Source of the DNA: CADEED01 sp036677145
GTDB taxonomy: Bacteria > Pseudomonadota > Gammaproteobacteria > Steroidobacterales > Steroidobacteraceae
Assembly: GCA_036677145.1 (NCBI GenBank)
Contig: JAKFFF010000101.1
Span: 1 to 64,000, forward strand
Reading direction: 5' to 3'
Length of the DNA: 64,000 nucleotides
The notes below the pieces were generated by a model. The model was not told the DNA's origin, made no database searches, and was given only the letters and a program-made list of their open reading frames with translations. The translations under genes were made by a program, and so were the position numbers. Position 1 is the first letter of the stretch; each line of letters opens with the position of its first letter. This document shows positions 34,652 to 45,970 of the stretch, piece after piece.

Positions 34652-35788
34652 CTATTGACGACCCCACCACTCGTCGCGCGCGCGCACGGCGAGATCGGGG
34701 TGATCGGAAAACAATCCTGTAACTCCGGCGTCGAGCAGCGCGTGGATCTCCTTAGTCAGGTCACCCATTGCCGCAACGTCGCCGCGCGATCTTAAAACAA
34801 CTGGCAGGAATTCGTTCTCGGCTCGCAGCGTCCAGGGATGAATGCCGAGGCCAGCCGCCCTGGCACGCCGGGCGAGGCCCGTATCCCTCCCTACCTTGTC
34901 GTCATAATTCACGATCATCGACTTATGCGGACCGATTGCGTCGGCATATGCAGCGATTTCGAGCAGGCCCGCGTCGCTCATGAGGTCGATGTAGCTGCGT
35001 TTGTCGCCAACGGAGGTGAAATCAAAGGGCTGGCCCGTTGGCGCGATCAGCTGCACCAGCGAAAGGTCCGTGCGGCGCCGCAGCATCTTCAGGTTGGAGA
35101 CCTCGAAAGACTGGATGCAGATCGGATCGGCGCGCTTTTCGTAGCCGTGCCGCCGCAGGGACTCGAGCATCGCGTCATCGAAGTGAAGCCCGAGTTTCGC
35201 GAAATAGCTGGGGTGCTTGGTTTCCGGGTACACGCCGATGCGCGCGGGCGCGGGCAGGCCCGCGGCGCGCGCGTTCGCGGCGCGTTGCGCGTCGGCGGCC
35301 GCCACGAGCTGCAGTACTTCATCGAAGGTCGGGATCTGGAAAACACCGTCGTAACGCGCGTTCGCGGGCCGCAGCTCGGGTAATCGCTCGCGTGCGCGCA
35401 GCGTCTTCAACTCGGCGAGCGTGAAATCCTCGGTGAACCAGCCGGTGATCGATTCACCGTCGATGTTCTTGGTGGTGCGGCGCGCGGCGAACTCCGGCCG
35501 CACTGCAACATCGGTGGTGCCACCGATTTCGTTTTCGTGTCGAGCCAGAAGCGCGCCGTCCCGGGAGATGACGAGATCGGGCTCGATGTAGTCCGCACCC
35601 TGCTGGATCGCGATGAAATAGCCCGCCAGCGTGTGTTCGGGTACGTACCCGCTGGCCCCGCGGTGCGCTATGACAAATGGGCGATCGGCGGCGCACAACG
35701 CGCTCGTCATGAGAACTGCACCCACGAATGCCTTTGTGACGTAACGCCAGAATGCTCCGCGATGCCGAGTCTGCTTGCGCTTGGCCAT
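34652..35788 (-). CDS. glpQ: Periplasmic glycerophosphodiester phosphodiesterase
   Basis: A 378-residue protein; the ATG at 35788 gives a signal peptide whose core is YVTKAFVGAVLMTSALCA. The GDPD barrel starts FVIAHRGASGYVPEHT (about 41-56), with the catalytic His-Arg-Gly and second His. It continues GADYIEPDLVISRDGALLARHE, which holds the metal-binding Glu/Asp and His, and ends near GVTGLFSDHPDL. It releases glycerol-3-phosphate from lipid head groups. The length matches periplasmic GlpQ. It is divergent from a lipoprotein gene across 33 bp and heads the peptide/VOC group. Confidence 0.93.
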   Translation of the reverse strand: MAKRKQTRHRGAFWRYVTKAFVGAVLMTSALCAADRPFVIAHRGASGYVPEHTLAGYFIAIQQGADYIEPDLVISRDGALLARHENEIGGTTDVAVRPEFAARRTTKNIDGESITGWFTEDFTLAELKTLRARERLPELRPANARYDGVFQIPTFDEVLQLVAAADAQRAANARAAGLPAPARIGVYPETKHPSYFAKLGLHFDDAMLESLRRHGYEKRADPICIQSFEVSNLKMLRRRTDLSLVQLIAPTGQPFDFTSVGDKRSYIDLMSDAGLLEIAAYADAIGPHKSMIVNYDDKVGRDTGLARRARAAGLGIHPWTLRAENEFLPVVLRSRGDVAAMGDLTKEIHALLDAGVTGLFSDHPDLAVRARDEWWGRQ

Positions 35789-35821
35789 CGAGACTGTTTT
35801 TCCAGGTGGGGAGTACCGTCC

Positions 35822-36592
35822 ATGAAAACTATCATTGATTGCGTGGCCCGCTGCGTGCGGCAGCTTACGGCGCGAAATGCGGCTTGTCTCGCCGCCGGCA
35901 TCCTCGTTTCTGGATGCGCGGGCGACCCCCCGTCGGTCGTGCTGGGTCAACCGGCCACATTGCCCTCGCTCAATGAATACTGCGCCGTCGCGCAGAAAGA
36001 AATTGCCTCCTCGCGCGTCCCCGCGCGCAACGTGCTCATGGCCGACTACCAGGCGTTTTCACGCGCCACGCCGTCGATCAATCCGCTCGAGACGATGCAG
36101 TTCGTCGGTTACGCGGACCCGCAGCGCCTGAAGGCGCGCATGATTTCCTGCAAGCTGCACAGCCCGGAGCGCATCCGCGCCGAATACGGCGCCACGGCCG
36201 CCGGCGAAGCAACCAGCTGCGCGCGCCTCAACCGCCGCACGCTCGATGCGGTGATGTCCTCGCTCACCGACCGGCAGAAAAAGAAGATGCCGTTCAAGGG
36301 GACCATTGGCGTGATGCTCGAGCCCGATCTCGTCGCGAGCAATGAAACCGACTGGCTCGAAGCCTTCACGATGGTGGAAGCCGACGCGGGCGGTACATTG
36401 CGTATCCGTGCCAAGTCTTTGCGCGCCGACGGCGGCCTCAGGCCGGTGCGCAACAGCAATAAGATCGCTGCCTCAGCCACGCGCCAGTACTGTCACCTGA
36501 TCGCCCCGGATTACCTCAAGCGCATCCTGCTCGGTGAAGTGCAGCTGCCTAAGGCGGAACTTCCCGGTCAGACGCAATCGGCCAGCCGCTGA
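35822..36592 (+). CDS. Hypothetical lipoprotein
   Basis: A 256-residue protein starting at 35822. A signal peptide ends in the lipobox LVSGC, so it is probably lipid-anchored. The mature part has several cysteines (in NEYCAVAQKE, MISCKLHSPE, TSCARLN and QYCHLIAP) that may form disulphides, and a helical YGATAAGE-type middle. The family is not recognised. It lies 23 bp before the hemolysin-III gene on the same strand. Confidence 0.75.
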   Translation: MKTIIDCVARCVRQLTARNAACLAAGILVSGCAGDPPSVVLGQPATLPSLNEYCAVAQKEIASSRVPARNVLMADYQAFSRATPSINPLETMQFVGYADPQRLKARMISCKLHSPERIRAEYGATAAGEATSCARLNRRTLDAVMSSLTDRQKKKMPFKGTIGVMLEPDLVASNETDWLEAFTMVEADAGGTLRIRAKSLRADGGLRPVRNSNKIAASATRQYCHLIAPDYLKRILLGEVQLPKAELPGQTQSASR

Positions 36593-36614
36593 TTCAGCTG
36601 TTAAGCTCGGTCGC

Positions 36615-37256
36615 GTGTCGACCGCTGCCGCACCCTATTCACGCCCGGAAGAACTCGCGCACTCGCTGACCGCGGGGCTGGGCGTCGTCGCCTGCGCATT
36701 CGCAATCCCGTGGCTCGCGTGGGTGGCGTTTCCGGATCCCTGGCGGGTCACGACGGCGCTGGTGTTCGGACTCAGCGCGCTCGCGATGTTCGTCACCTCG
36801 GTGATCTATCACTGGTCGCGCGACCCCGCGCGCAAGATCTCGCTGCGCAAACTCGATCATTCCGCCATCTATCTACTGATCGCGGGCACTTACACGCCCT
36901 TCGCGCTCGTTGCGATGGAACGTGCCTGGGGCTGGTCGCTGTTTGGGGTCGCCTGGGCGCTGGCCGCGTTCGGCATCATCGCCAAGACCACGGTCGGATT
37001 CCGGTATCCGAAACTCTCGGTCGCGCTGTACCTGGGAATGGGCTGGATCGTGGTATTCGCGATGAAGCCGCTGGTCGCGGCACTGAGCACGCCCGAACTC
37101 GCGTGGCTGCTGGCGGGCGGCGCGTTCTACACCGCCGGCGTGCCGTTCTACGTGTGGAAATCACGCCGCTACACGCACGCGGTGTGGCACCTGTTCGTGT
37201 TGGCCGGCGTGAGCTGCCACTTCGTGGCCGTGCTGAGCGTCGTGTCCGCGGACTGA
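36615..37256 (+). CDS. Hemolysin III family membrane protein (TrhA-like)
   Basis: A 213-residue protein with GTG start at 36615, since the N-terminal helix PEELAHSLTAGLGVVAC begins there. Seven membrane segments are predicted. The family His/Ser/Asp residues are visible in SVIYHWS, KLDHSAIYLLIAGTYTPF and VWHLFVLAGVSCHFVAV, which form the zinc site of the PAQR/Hly-III superfamily. In bacteria the role is in membrane energetics or lipid state. It ends five bases before the convergent acs gene. Confidence 0.92.
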   Translation: MSTAAAPYSRPEELAHSLTAGLGVVACAFAIPWLAWVAFPDPWRVTTALVFGLSALAMFVTSVIYHWSRDPARKISLRKLDHSAIYLLIAGTYTPFALVAMERAWGWSLFGVAWALAAFGIIAKTTVGFRYPKLSVALYLGMGWIVVFAMKPLVAALSTPELAWLLAGGAFYTAGVPFYVWKSRRYTHAVWHLFVLAGVSCHFVAVLSVVSAD

Positions 37257-37260
37257 GCCG

Positions 37261-39471
<2,211 letters not shown>

Positions 39472-39547
39472 GGGCACGAAGTGTAAACCGAAACACCCGC
39501 TCGGCAGTCTCAATGCCCACTGGCGCCCAAATCCCCCGGAGATCGAA

Positions 39548-40408
39548 GTGAACAAGAGAATCTGCCTGATGTTGTTTGCCCTCGGACCCGTCACGACCTT
39601 CGCCTGGGGCGATGATTGCGAATTCCGCGCGGACCGTGCGGGTGGGGTCGACGCCAGGGGCGTCGAGAAGGTCATCGTGCGAGCGGGTGCCGGAGACCTG
39701 AAGGTGGTCGGCCGATCGGATGCCGTGCGCATCGAGGCACGCGGGTTCGCCTGCGCGAGCAGGCAGGAATTGCTCGACGCCACGACGTTGAACGTACGAC
39801 GCGAAGGCAACGTCGTCACGATCGAAACATCGATGCCGCAGGACGATGAAAAGTCCTCATTCGGACTGAATGACCGTTCGCGCATCGAGCTGGGCATCGC
39901 GCTGCCGACAAACATCGCGGTCGAAGCGGCCGATTCGAGCGGCGACGCCACCTTCGAAAACCTCGCGTCACTGCAGTTCCAGGACAGCTCCGGCGACATC
40001 GAGGTCAGCCGGATCGCGGGTCTCGTCGACATGACCGATAGTTCGGGCGACCTTGAGATCGAGGGAGCCGGGAGCGTTCGACTGCGCGACAGCTCGGGCG
40101 ATATCGAGGTGGAGGACGTACGCGGCGACGTCGAAGTCACCTCGGACAGTTCCGGTGATATCCACATCGAGAGAATCGACGGCGGTGCCCGCGTGGTTCA
40201 GGACAGTTCGGGCGGTATCCGTGTCGAAGACGTGAAGGGCAGCATCGTCATCGAGCAGGACAGCTCGGGCGACATCTACGCGGCGCGCGTCGGGGGTGAC
40301 TTCACGGTGAATGGCGACAGTTCGGGCAGCATCGAGCACGAGTCCGTGCGCGGCGCGGTCAACATGCCCGATCGCAAGCGCGGTCCGGACAACGACGTCG
40401 AAAGATAG
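39548..40408 (+). CDS. Secreted DUF4097-like protein with DSSGD repeats
   Basis: A 286-residue protein with GTG start at 39548 after GGAG; a signal peptide ends near TTFAWG. The N-terminal half is beta-rich (VEKVIVRAGAGDLKVVG). From about 130 to the end come eight repeats of about 19 residues, each with D-S-S-G-(D/G/S) followed by short strands (DSSGDIEVEDVRGDVEV as one example). These should stack into a right- or left-handed beta-helix, as in DUF4097/DUF4098 surface proteins. No enzyme motif is seen. The start overlaps nothing, lying 76 bp beyond the divergent acs start. Confidence 0.8.
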   Translation: MNKRICLMLFALGPVTTFAWGDDCEFRADRAGGVDARGVEKVIVRAGAGDLKVVGRSDAVRIEARGFACASRQELLDATTLNVRREGNVVTIETSMPQDDEKSSFGLNDRSRIELGIALPTNIAVEAADSSGDATFENLASLQFQDSSGDIEVSRIAGLVDMTDSSGDLEIEGAGSVRLRDSSGDIEVEDVRGDVEVTSDSSGDIHIERIDGGARVVQDSSGGIRVEDVKGSIVIEQDSSGDIYAARVGGDFTVNGDSSGSIEHESVRGAVNMPDRKRGPDNDVER

Positions 40409-40429
40409 TCGGCCGCGGGCGGCGCTGGA

Positions 40430-41329
40430 TCAGGCCGCCGCCGCCAGTGGCAGCAGCGCGAGACGCTCGGCCTGCTTGCGCAGCAACGGGCCGAAATTGT
40501 GACGGTCAAAAAACGCGTTGAGTCCGGCCATATCGGGAGCGCGGCGCGTCAGTTCCTGTCGCGAGACTTCCCAGGGCATGTTGCAGGCGATCTCCGTGAG
40601 CTGGCGCGCCAGGTACGCCGCATCCCGGTGTTCCACGAGTTTCGCCGCGAGCTTGCCGGCGCCGCGCACCGGGATGGCGGCCACCTTGTCGAGGTTGTCG
40701 TAGATCTCCTCGAGGGACGCGAATTCTTTCATCAGCGCCGCGGCGGTCTTGGCGCCGACACCGGGTACGCCCTGGATGTTGTCGACGCTGTCGCCCATGA
40801 GCGCGAGAAAATCCGCGAAACGTTCCGGCGCGACGCCAAAACGGTCCTCGATTTCGTGATACCGGTAGTGCGCGTTGTCCGTGTAATCCCAATACACGTC
40901 GCCCGCGCGGATGAGCTGGGCGAAATCCTTGTCGCGCGTGACGACGGTCGCCGGCAGGCCCTCGCGCCGGCAGCGGGTTACCAACGTCCCGACAATGTCG
41001 TCCGCCTCGTATTCGGCATGGCTGAAAGCGGGGATGCCGGCGTAGTGACAGAACTCGCGGCAACGCTCGAATTGCAGCTTCAAGTCTTCGGGCGGCGGAT
41101 CGCGATTCGCCTTGTAAGCGGGAAAGATGCGGTTGCGGAAGGAGGTCGACAGGCTTTCGTCGAATGCGACCGCCATGTAGTTCGGCTTTGCGCGCTCGAC
41201 GAGGTCGCCGAGGAATCGCGCGAAACCGAAAGTCGCATGCGCGGGAAATCCGTCACGGTCGATCATGTCCGGCGGCATCGAGTAATACGCGCGGAATACG
41301 TAGACCGAGGCGTCGATGAGGTAGATCAC
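40430..41329 (-). CDS. 5'-3' exonuclease, FEN/ExoIX-like
   Basis: A 299-residue protein with GTG start at 41329 (IYLIDASVYVFRAYYS). It is the PIN-like 5'-nuclease of the polymerase I/FEN type without a polymerase domain: RNRIFPAYKANRDPPPEDL, YEADDIVGTLVTRC with metal-binding acids, VVTRDKDFAQLI, and the helix-hairpin-helix GVPGVGAKTAAALM. It can remove flaps and RNA primers. The related E. coli Xni is shorter (about 250). The gene overlaps no neighbour and lies 55 bp downstream of the next gene on the same strand. Confidence 0.9.
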   Translation of the reverse strand: MIYLIDASVYVFRAYYSMPPDMIDRDGFPAHATFGFARFLGDLVERAKPNYMAVAFDESLSTSFRNRIFPAYKANRDPPPEDLKLQFERCREFCHYAGIPAFSHAEYEADDIVGTLVTRCRREGLPATVVTRDKDFAQLIRAGDVYWDYTDNAHYRYHEIEDRFGVAPERFADFLALMGDSVDNIQGVPGVGAKTAAALMKEFASLEEIYDNLDKVAAIPVRGAGKLAAKLVEHRDAAYLARQLTEIACNMPWEVSRQELTRRAPDMAGLNAFFDRHNFGPLLRKQAERLALLPLAAAA

Positions 41330-41384
41330 GCGCGCATGATAATCGCAGCCGGCGTGGGGCCGGGCGCAATCGCGCGACGTGAGC

Positions 41385-42104
41385 TCAGGCCACCTGGTGG
41401 ATGCCGTTGCCGGCGAGCAGCGCGGACTCGGGTGCGATTCCGTAATGCCGTTCGGCCCGCTGCAGGGCCGCATCGATCATCGTCGCGAAGAGCTCGGCGG
41501 TGTCGTGCAGCGTCTGTGTGGCGAGCCCGAGATCGCGCGGGCGGCGCACGATCTGGCGGCAGCAACGGGCCACGTGCTGATCGCGCAGCTCATCGTCGAG
41601 GGCGCCGGCGGTCAGCGCCCTGAGCGCTTTTTCCGGGATGCCGCCACGCCGTGACGATTCGGCCCAGAGCGGATAGAACAGCCGCGGCATGCGCTCGAAG
41701 AACCACAGGTATCCCACCAGCCCGACCGTCGCACGCTCGACGAGCTGGTAGTGCGCATAGGCCGCGAGCGCGATGGTCTGCGGCAGTGGGGTCAGGGACA
41801 CCCGGTCGAGCGAGTGGATGCCGAGCGACCGCAAATCTTCGAGAAAGGATCCGCCCTGATCGCAGCCGAGGGCCGGAACGGATAACAAACCCTGCCACGA
41901 GTTCCAATCCTCGGGCGGCACGACGCTTGCGGCCACTTCGCACAGGCGGGAATGCACGTTAATGACGTGATGGAGCTCGAGCAGCATCTGGCGATGCGTA
42001 GTCGAGTCGGTGTCGGCCCTGCGGAACCGCTCCAGGACTTTCCCGAGCGTCATGGTGCGCGTCAGCATGTCGAACTCGAGCGAGAAAACGTCCGCGCTAT
42101 TCAT
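41385..42104 (-). CDS. Hypothetical protein, possible haem-oxygenase-like fold
   Basis: A 239-residue all-helical protein. It has His-containing helices (ALAAYAHYQLVERATVGL, DELRDQHVARCC) and a Trp/Phe-rich stretch (GYLWFFERMP), which recall TenA/haem-oxygenase-like di-iron proteins, but I cannot place the ligands securely. No signal peptide is seen, so it is probably cytoplasmic. It is on the same strand as the exonuclease gene, 55 bp upstream of it, and points away from the CHAT cluster. The function is not recognised. Confidence 0.6.
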   Translation of the reverse strand: MNSADVFSLEFDMLTRTMTLGKVLERFRRADTDSTTHRQMLLELHHVINVHSRLCEVAASVVPPEDWNSWQGLLSVPALGCDQGGSFLEDLRSLGIHSLDRVSLTPLPQTIALAAYAHYQLVERATVGLVGYLWFFERMPRLFYPLWAESSRRGGIPEKALRALTAGALDDELRDQHVARCCRQIVRRPRDLGLATQTLHDTAELFATMIDAALQRAERHYGIAPESALLAGNGIHQVA

Positions 42105-42143
42105 CTATTGGCTCGTTTTGTCAGGGTTTTTTGACCTTGCCCG

Positions 42144-42258
42144 TTAAGTAGTGTCATGACTTCAGGGTTTCTCTCACCTGAAACTGTCATAACCAAAACT
42201 ATTTTCAATCAAGGACTTACTACAAACCCTGCCTACTTTTTCTATTTCCGATTGCGGC
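42144..42258 (+). promoter_or_regulatory. Upstream region of CHAT gene 1, shared with CHAT gene 2
   Basis: This segment shares four blocks in the same order and spacing with the region before the second CHAT gene: TTAAGT with GTCA, TTTCTC (42168), CATAAC (42188), and the identical 16-mer TACAAACCCTGCCTAC (42221-42236), then ATTGCGGC (42251). Spacing between blocks differs by at most one base. The high AT content amid GC-rich DNA suggests a promoter. Which block is bound by which factor is not known. Confidence 0.6.
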
Positions 42259-42348
42259 GCGACGTATGTGCCTGTAAACATTGGCATCGCCGTGTAGGGT
42301 GCGCGCACTTCGTGCGCGGTCACGGCGTCGGCAGAAGTACAGAAAGAG

Positions 42349-45300
42349 ATGTCTTGGCTCCGCGTTATTCAGACCGCGTGCGCGGTGTGGATCGGCATTT
42401 GTTGCGCACGCTCCAACGGCTCCCCCCGGAGCCGCGAAACCGGTCATTTCAAAAATTGGCGAACGCCGGTCATCGCGGTCGCCTGCGCCCTCGTCGTCAC
42501 ATCGTGCAGCGGGGTGTTCGAGCCGGATCCCCTGGTCGAGTATTCGACCGAACTGCTGGTGCAGGGCGACAAGCCCCAATCGTTCGCGCGCCGTCTGCGG
42601 GCCGGCACCTATCTAGTCGAGGTCCGTGAACGGGACATCGACCTGCGGGTGAAGGTCGATACCGACGATGCGCGGATCGAACTTGCCGACGCCTATCTAC
42701 GCCACGGACTCCACCGCACAGTCGTGAGCATCAGGAACGCGCAGACGGTGCGTATCACTCTCACGAGCATCGACCAGCGCGACTGGCGCGCTCCGGCTGC
42801 GGTTCGCATCCTGCGCTGGCCCGAAAGCGCCCCCGGCGCCACTCCCGACGAACGCTTGCTCGGACTCGAGGCGCTGGGCAAGGGTAACGAACTCATCGCC
42901 GGCGCGGACGTCGCGAGCTGGCGCGCAGGAGTGCGCTCGCTGCGAACCGCCATCGAATACTTCCGCGCTGCCGGCGACGTCCGCTCGCTCGCGGAAACGG
43001 AGTATCAAAAGGGTTTCGCTGAATTCAACCTGCTGTTCGACTTTGCGGCCGCCCGCCGGAGCGCGGAACAGGCGCAATCCCACTTCACGATCGTCGAAGA
43101 CCCGCTGGGGGCGGCGCGCGCGAACCTGCTGCTGAGTCTTGCCGAGCTGAATCTCGCGAACGAGAAGGTGGGTGGCGAGCATCACGCGCAGCTCGATGTC
43201 ATACGCTCCCGATTGAAGGAGGCGCAGGAATTCTTCGATAACCACGATGCGCCATCTGACGCGCTGCAGGCCATGATCCTGCGCGCCGCGCCGGACGAAA
43301 TGCTCGGGCGCTACGACGAAATCGCGAAGATCTACCAGGTCGTGTGGGCTCGTGCCCGCGCGCGCGACGACAAATTCTACGAGGCCAGCGCCACGCAGAG
43401 CCTGGCCCATGTCGCGAGCCGTAATGGCGAGATGGCCAAGGCCGCGGCCATGTTCGAGAGCGTGCTGCCGCTTATCGACCGCGACCGCAACCCGGATTTT
43501 TATGCGACGGTGGTCGGCAACCTCGGACAGGCACTCATATCGCTCGGTGAATTCGATCGCGCGCTCGTGCTGCAGACCGAGGCGCTCGAGTTGTTCACTG
43601 CGCGCGGCGATGACGGCCAGGCGGCGCGTGCACTCGCCGCGCTCGGCGCCATCCAGTTCCGCACGGGCGACGTCCAGCGCGCATTGCAATCGCTGCGCAG
43701 CGCGCTGCCGCTCTTCGAAAATGCCGGGGACGTTGCCGGGCTTTCATCGGCTCTGCGCCTGACGGGCAATGCGGCAGCCGAACTCGAACAGCACGACCTC
43801 GCACTCGAGTACCTGCGGCGTTCCGAACAGGTCTCGCCGAACACTTACATCACCGAACGCACACGGGTACTGATCGCCGGCGAATTGCGCGAGCTCGGCA
43901 ACTTGCGCGGCGCCGATGCAACGCTCGCCGAAGTCCTGCGCACGCGGAACGAACAAACGCGCGCCGACGCCCTGGCCGAGCGGGCGCGCTTGCGGCAACG
44001 GCAGCAGCGTGCCCCCGAAGCGCTCGCCGACCTGCGCGCGGCCGACGCCATGTACACGCGCCTGAAGCTCGACTTCAACCGCATCGACACCAGTTCGGCG
44101 CTCGCTCTTGCGTTGCTCGATGCCGGCGATGTGCGCGGCGCCGGAATGGCGGCCGACATCGCGATCGCGATCGAAACGCGGATCCGCGTGAAATCGGCAA
44201 ACCCCGAAATGCGGGCGCGCTTCCTCTCGGCGAGCTACGCGCCCTATGAGGCACGCATCGAGGCGGACCTCGCGGGATCTCTGCCGGGTGACCCGGCGGC
44301 GGTATGGAAAGCATTTCGCACGGCCGAGGCCATTCGTGCGCGTTCGATGGTCGACCGCCTCGCGCACTCCGCCCATTCGCCCGCGGCCCCGCACGACGCC
44401 GAGACCGAGCGGCTGCGCGAGAAGATGACCGCGCTGCAACTCGACCTCGAACGTCACACACGCAAGGGCAATTCTGAAGATGCCGCGACTCTCGAACTGC
44501 GGCGCAAGGTCGACGAGGTAAGCGCCCAGCTCGAGGCCCGATTCCTCGTGCAGCGCGGCGTGCAAGCGAGCGGTGCGATCACCATGCCAGCCGCGCGCTC
44601 AGCCGTGCAGGCCGCGTTGCCCGCCGATACGGCCGTGCTCGCCTGGTTCGTCGGCGACCGACGTTCGCACGCCTGGCTGCTGACCCACTCGGAACTGCGC
44701 CATGCCGTGCTGCCGGGACGGCGCCCGCTGCAGAACATCGTCAACAACTTCGTTGATATGCAGCGCGCGGGCCAACCGACGTCCGTTCATTCGCCCCTCG
44801 CTGCAGTCGTCAGCGAGTTGCTCAGCGGCGTGAACGTGAAGCGCCTGCTGGTGCTGCCGGATGGTCCGCTCAATGGGCTGCCGTTTGCGGCGTTGCCGTT
44901 GTCCGATGGCAAGTCACGCCAACTGATCGTGGATCGGTACGTCGTGACCGCGGCGCCATCGCTGGCGCTCGCATTGCGGCCCAGCGAAGGAATGGCCTCC
45001 GGACCCACGCGTGTCGCGGTCATCTCGGATCCGGTGTACACGCCCGACGATCGTCGGCTCACGCTCGCGGCCAATGATGCGGCCAACTACCGTGGCGCCG
45101 ACTTCGAGACCGGCCGGCTCGCTCGTCTGCCCTACTCCGCCATCGAGGCCCGGGCGGTGGTGCGCGCATTCGAGGGCGCGGACGTCATCGAGCTGACCGG
45201 GTTCAATGCAACCGCCCGCCGGGTCGTCGAGCTGCCCACCCGCGACCTGCACGTGTTGCACTTCGCGACGCATGCGGTTGCGCGCAAGGACGCGCCGGAA

Positions 45301-45690
45301 CAGTCGGCGCTGTTCCTCAGCGAATTTGCCGCCGATGGTTCGCCGCTGGCCCTCGACCGGTTGACGACGGACGACATCGTGCGCAGCGGACTGCGTGCCG
45401 ACGTCGTGGTGCTGAGCGGCTGCGCCACCGGCGATGGCCGCGAATTGCGCGGTGAGGGCGTGCTCGGTCTGACGTATGGGTTTCTCGTCAATGGCTCGAG
45501 CACGGTTGTCGCGTCACTGTGGCCTGTCGAAGACGCGCTCACGGCCCGTTTCATGGAGGAGTTCTACAAGGCCTATCGCGCCAGCGGGAGCGCCGCCGAC
45601 GCACTGCGTGCAGCACAGCTGCGCACGCGCGGCTCGGGCTCGGAATCCGTCTGGTCGAGTTTCGTGGTGCGCGCGAACGGTCTGCCCTGA
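42349..45690 (+). CDS. TPR-CHAT lipoprotein 1 (caspase-like protease)
   Basis: An 1113-residue protein. After a cytoplasmic stretch, residues 38-53 form a hydrophobic core ending in VVTSC, a lipobox, so the body is probably outside the inner membrane. A short N-terminal domain (about 55-150) contains AGTYLVEVRERDIDLRV. Residues 190-640 are TPR helices such as GEFDRALVLQTEALELF. A coiled-coil-rich region (about 690-730) leads to the CHAT protease at 770-1113, with the His-Cys dyad intact: LHFATHAVARKD (His975) and VVLSGCATGDGR (Cys1025), then GLTYGFLVNGSSTVVASLWP. CHAT proteases act on specific partners; which one is not known. Confidence 0.85.
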   Translation: MSWLRVIQTACAVWIGICCARSNGSPRSRETGHFKNWRTPVIAVACALVVTSCSGVFEPDPLVEYSTELLVQGDKPQSFARRLRAGTYLVEVRERDIDLRVKVDTDDARIELADAYLRHGLHRTVVSIRNAQTVRITLTSIDQRDWRAPAAVRILRWPESAPGATPDERLLGLEALGKGNELIAGADVASWRAGVRSLRTAIEYFRAAGDVRSLAETEYQKGFAEFNLLFDFAAARRSAEQAQSHFTIVEDPLGAARANLLLSLAELNLANEKVGGEHHAQLDVIRSRLKEAQEFFDNHDAPSDALQAMILRAAPDEMLGRYDEIAKIYQVVWARARARDDKFYEASATQSLAHVASRNGEMAKAAAMFESVLPLIDRDRNPDFYATVVGNLGQALISLGEFDRALVLQTEALELFTARGDDGQAARALAALGAIQFRTGDVQRALQSLRSALPLFENAGDVAGLSSALRLTGNAAAELEQHDLALEYLRRSEQVSPNTYITERTRVLIAGELRELGNLRGADATLAEVLRTRNEQTRADALAERARLRQRQQRAPEALADLRAADAMYTRLKLDFNRIDTSSALALALLDAGDVRGAGMAADIAIAIETRIRVKSANPEMRARFLSASYAPYEARIEADLAGSLPGDPAAVWKAFRTAEAIRARSMVDRLAHSAHSPAAPHDAETERLREKMTALQLDLERHTRKGNSEDAATLELRRKVDEVSAQLEARFLVQRGVQASGAITMPAARSAVQAALPADTAVLAWFVGDRRSHAWLLTHSELRHAVLPGRRPLQNIVNNFVDMQRAGQPTSVHSPLAAVVSELLSGVNVKRLLVLPDGPLNGLPFAALPLSDGKSRQLIVDRYVVTAAPSLALALRPSEGMASGPTRVAVISDPVYTPDDRRLTLAANDAANYRGADFETGRLARLPYSAIEARAVVRAFEGADVIELTGFNATARRVVELPTRDLHVLHFATHAVARKDAPEQSALFLSEFAADGSPLALDRLTTDDIVRSGLRADVVVLSGCATGDGRELRGEGVLGLTYGFLVNGSSTVVASLWPVEDALTARFMEEFYKAYRASGSAADALRAAQLRTRGSGSESVWSSFVVRANGLP

Positions 45691-45799
45691 AGCGCGCGTC
45701 CGCGCGCTTCCCTAACTACTTGCGTGTATGACGGTTCGCGGTCCTCGCGGCCTCGAAGCTCGCGTTCGGCCGAAAAGCCCGAATCCGGAGACCATTTGT

Positions 45800-45912
45800 A
45801 TTAAGTGTCACGACTCCGTGATTTCTCCCACCAATGCGGGCATAACTTCGATATATATTTTTTCAGGCTGCTAGTACAAACCCTGCCTACAATTTCGCCG
45901 CCGGATTGCGGC
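45800..45912 (+). promoter_or_regulatory. Upstream region of CHAT gene 2, shared with CHAT gene 1
   Basis: It has the same block order as the segment at 42144-42258: TTAAGTGTCA (45801), TTTCTC (45822), CATAAC (45841), TACAAACCCTGCCTAC (45875-45890) and ATTGCGGC (45905). Distances between blocks agree within one base, though the sequence between blocks has diverged. This suggests selection on the sites after duplication. The gap 45691-45970 shows nothing else. Confidence 0.6.
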
Positions 45913-45970
45913 AGAATGCCCGCGACTATGGTCATGACCCCCGCTCGCACGGGGTTCCCTCGCAAATTCC

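Noticed and set aside
39472..40167. Upstream extension of the acs frame to 968 codons
   Set aside because: The extra 232 codons lie antisense to the DSSGD-repeat gene and read Ser/Pro-rich repeats that mirror it; Acs needs the start near 39471.
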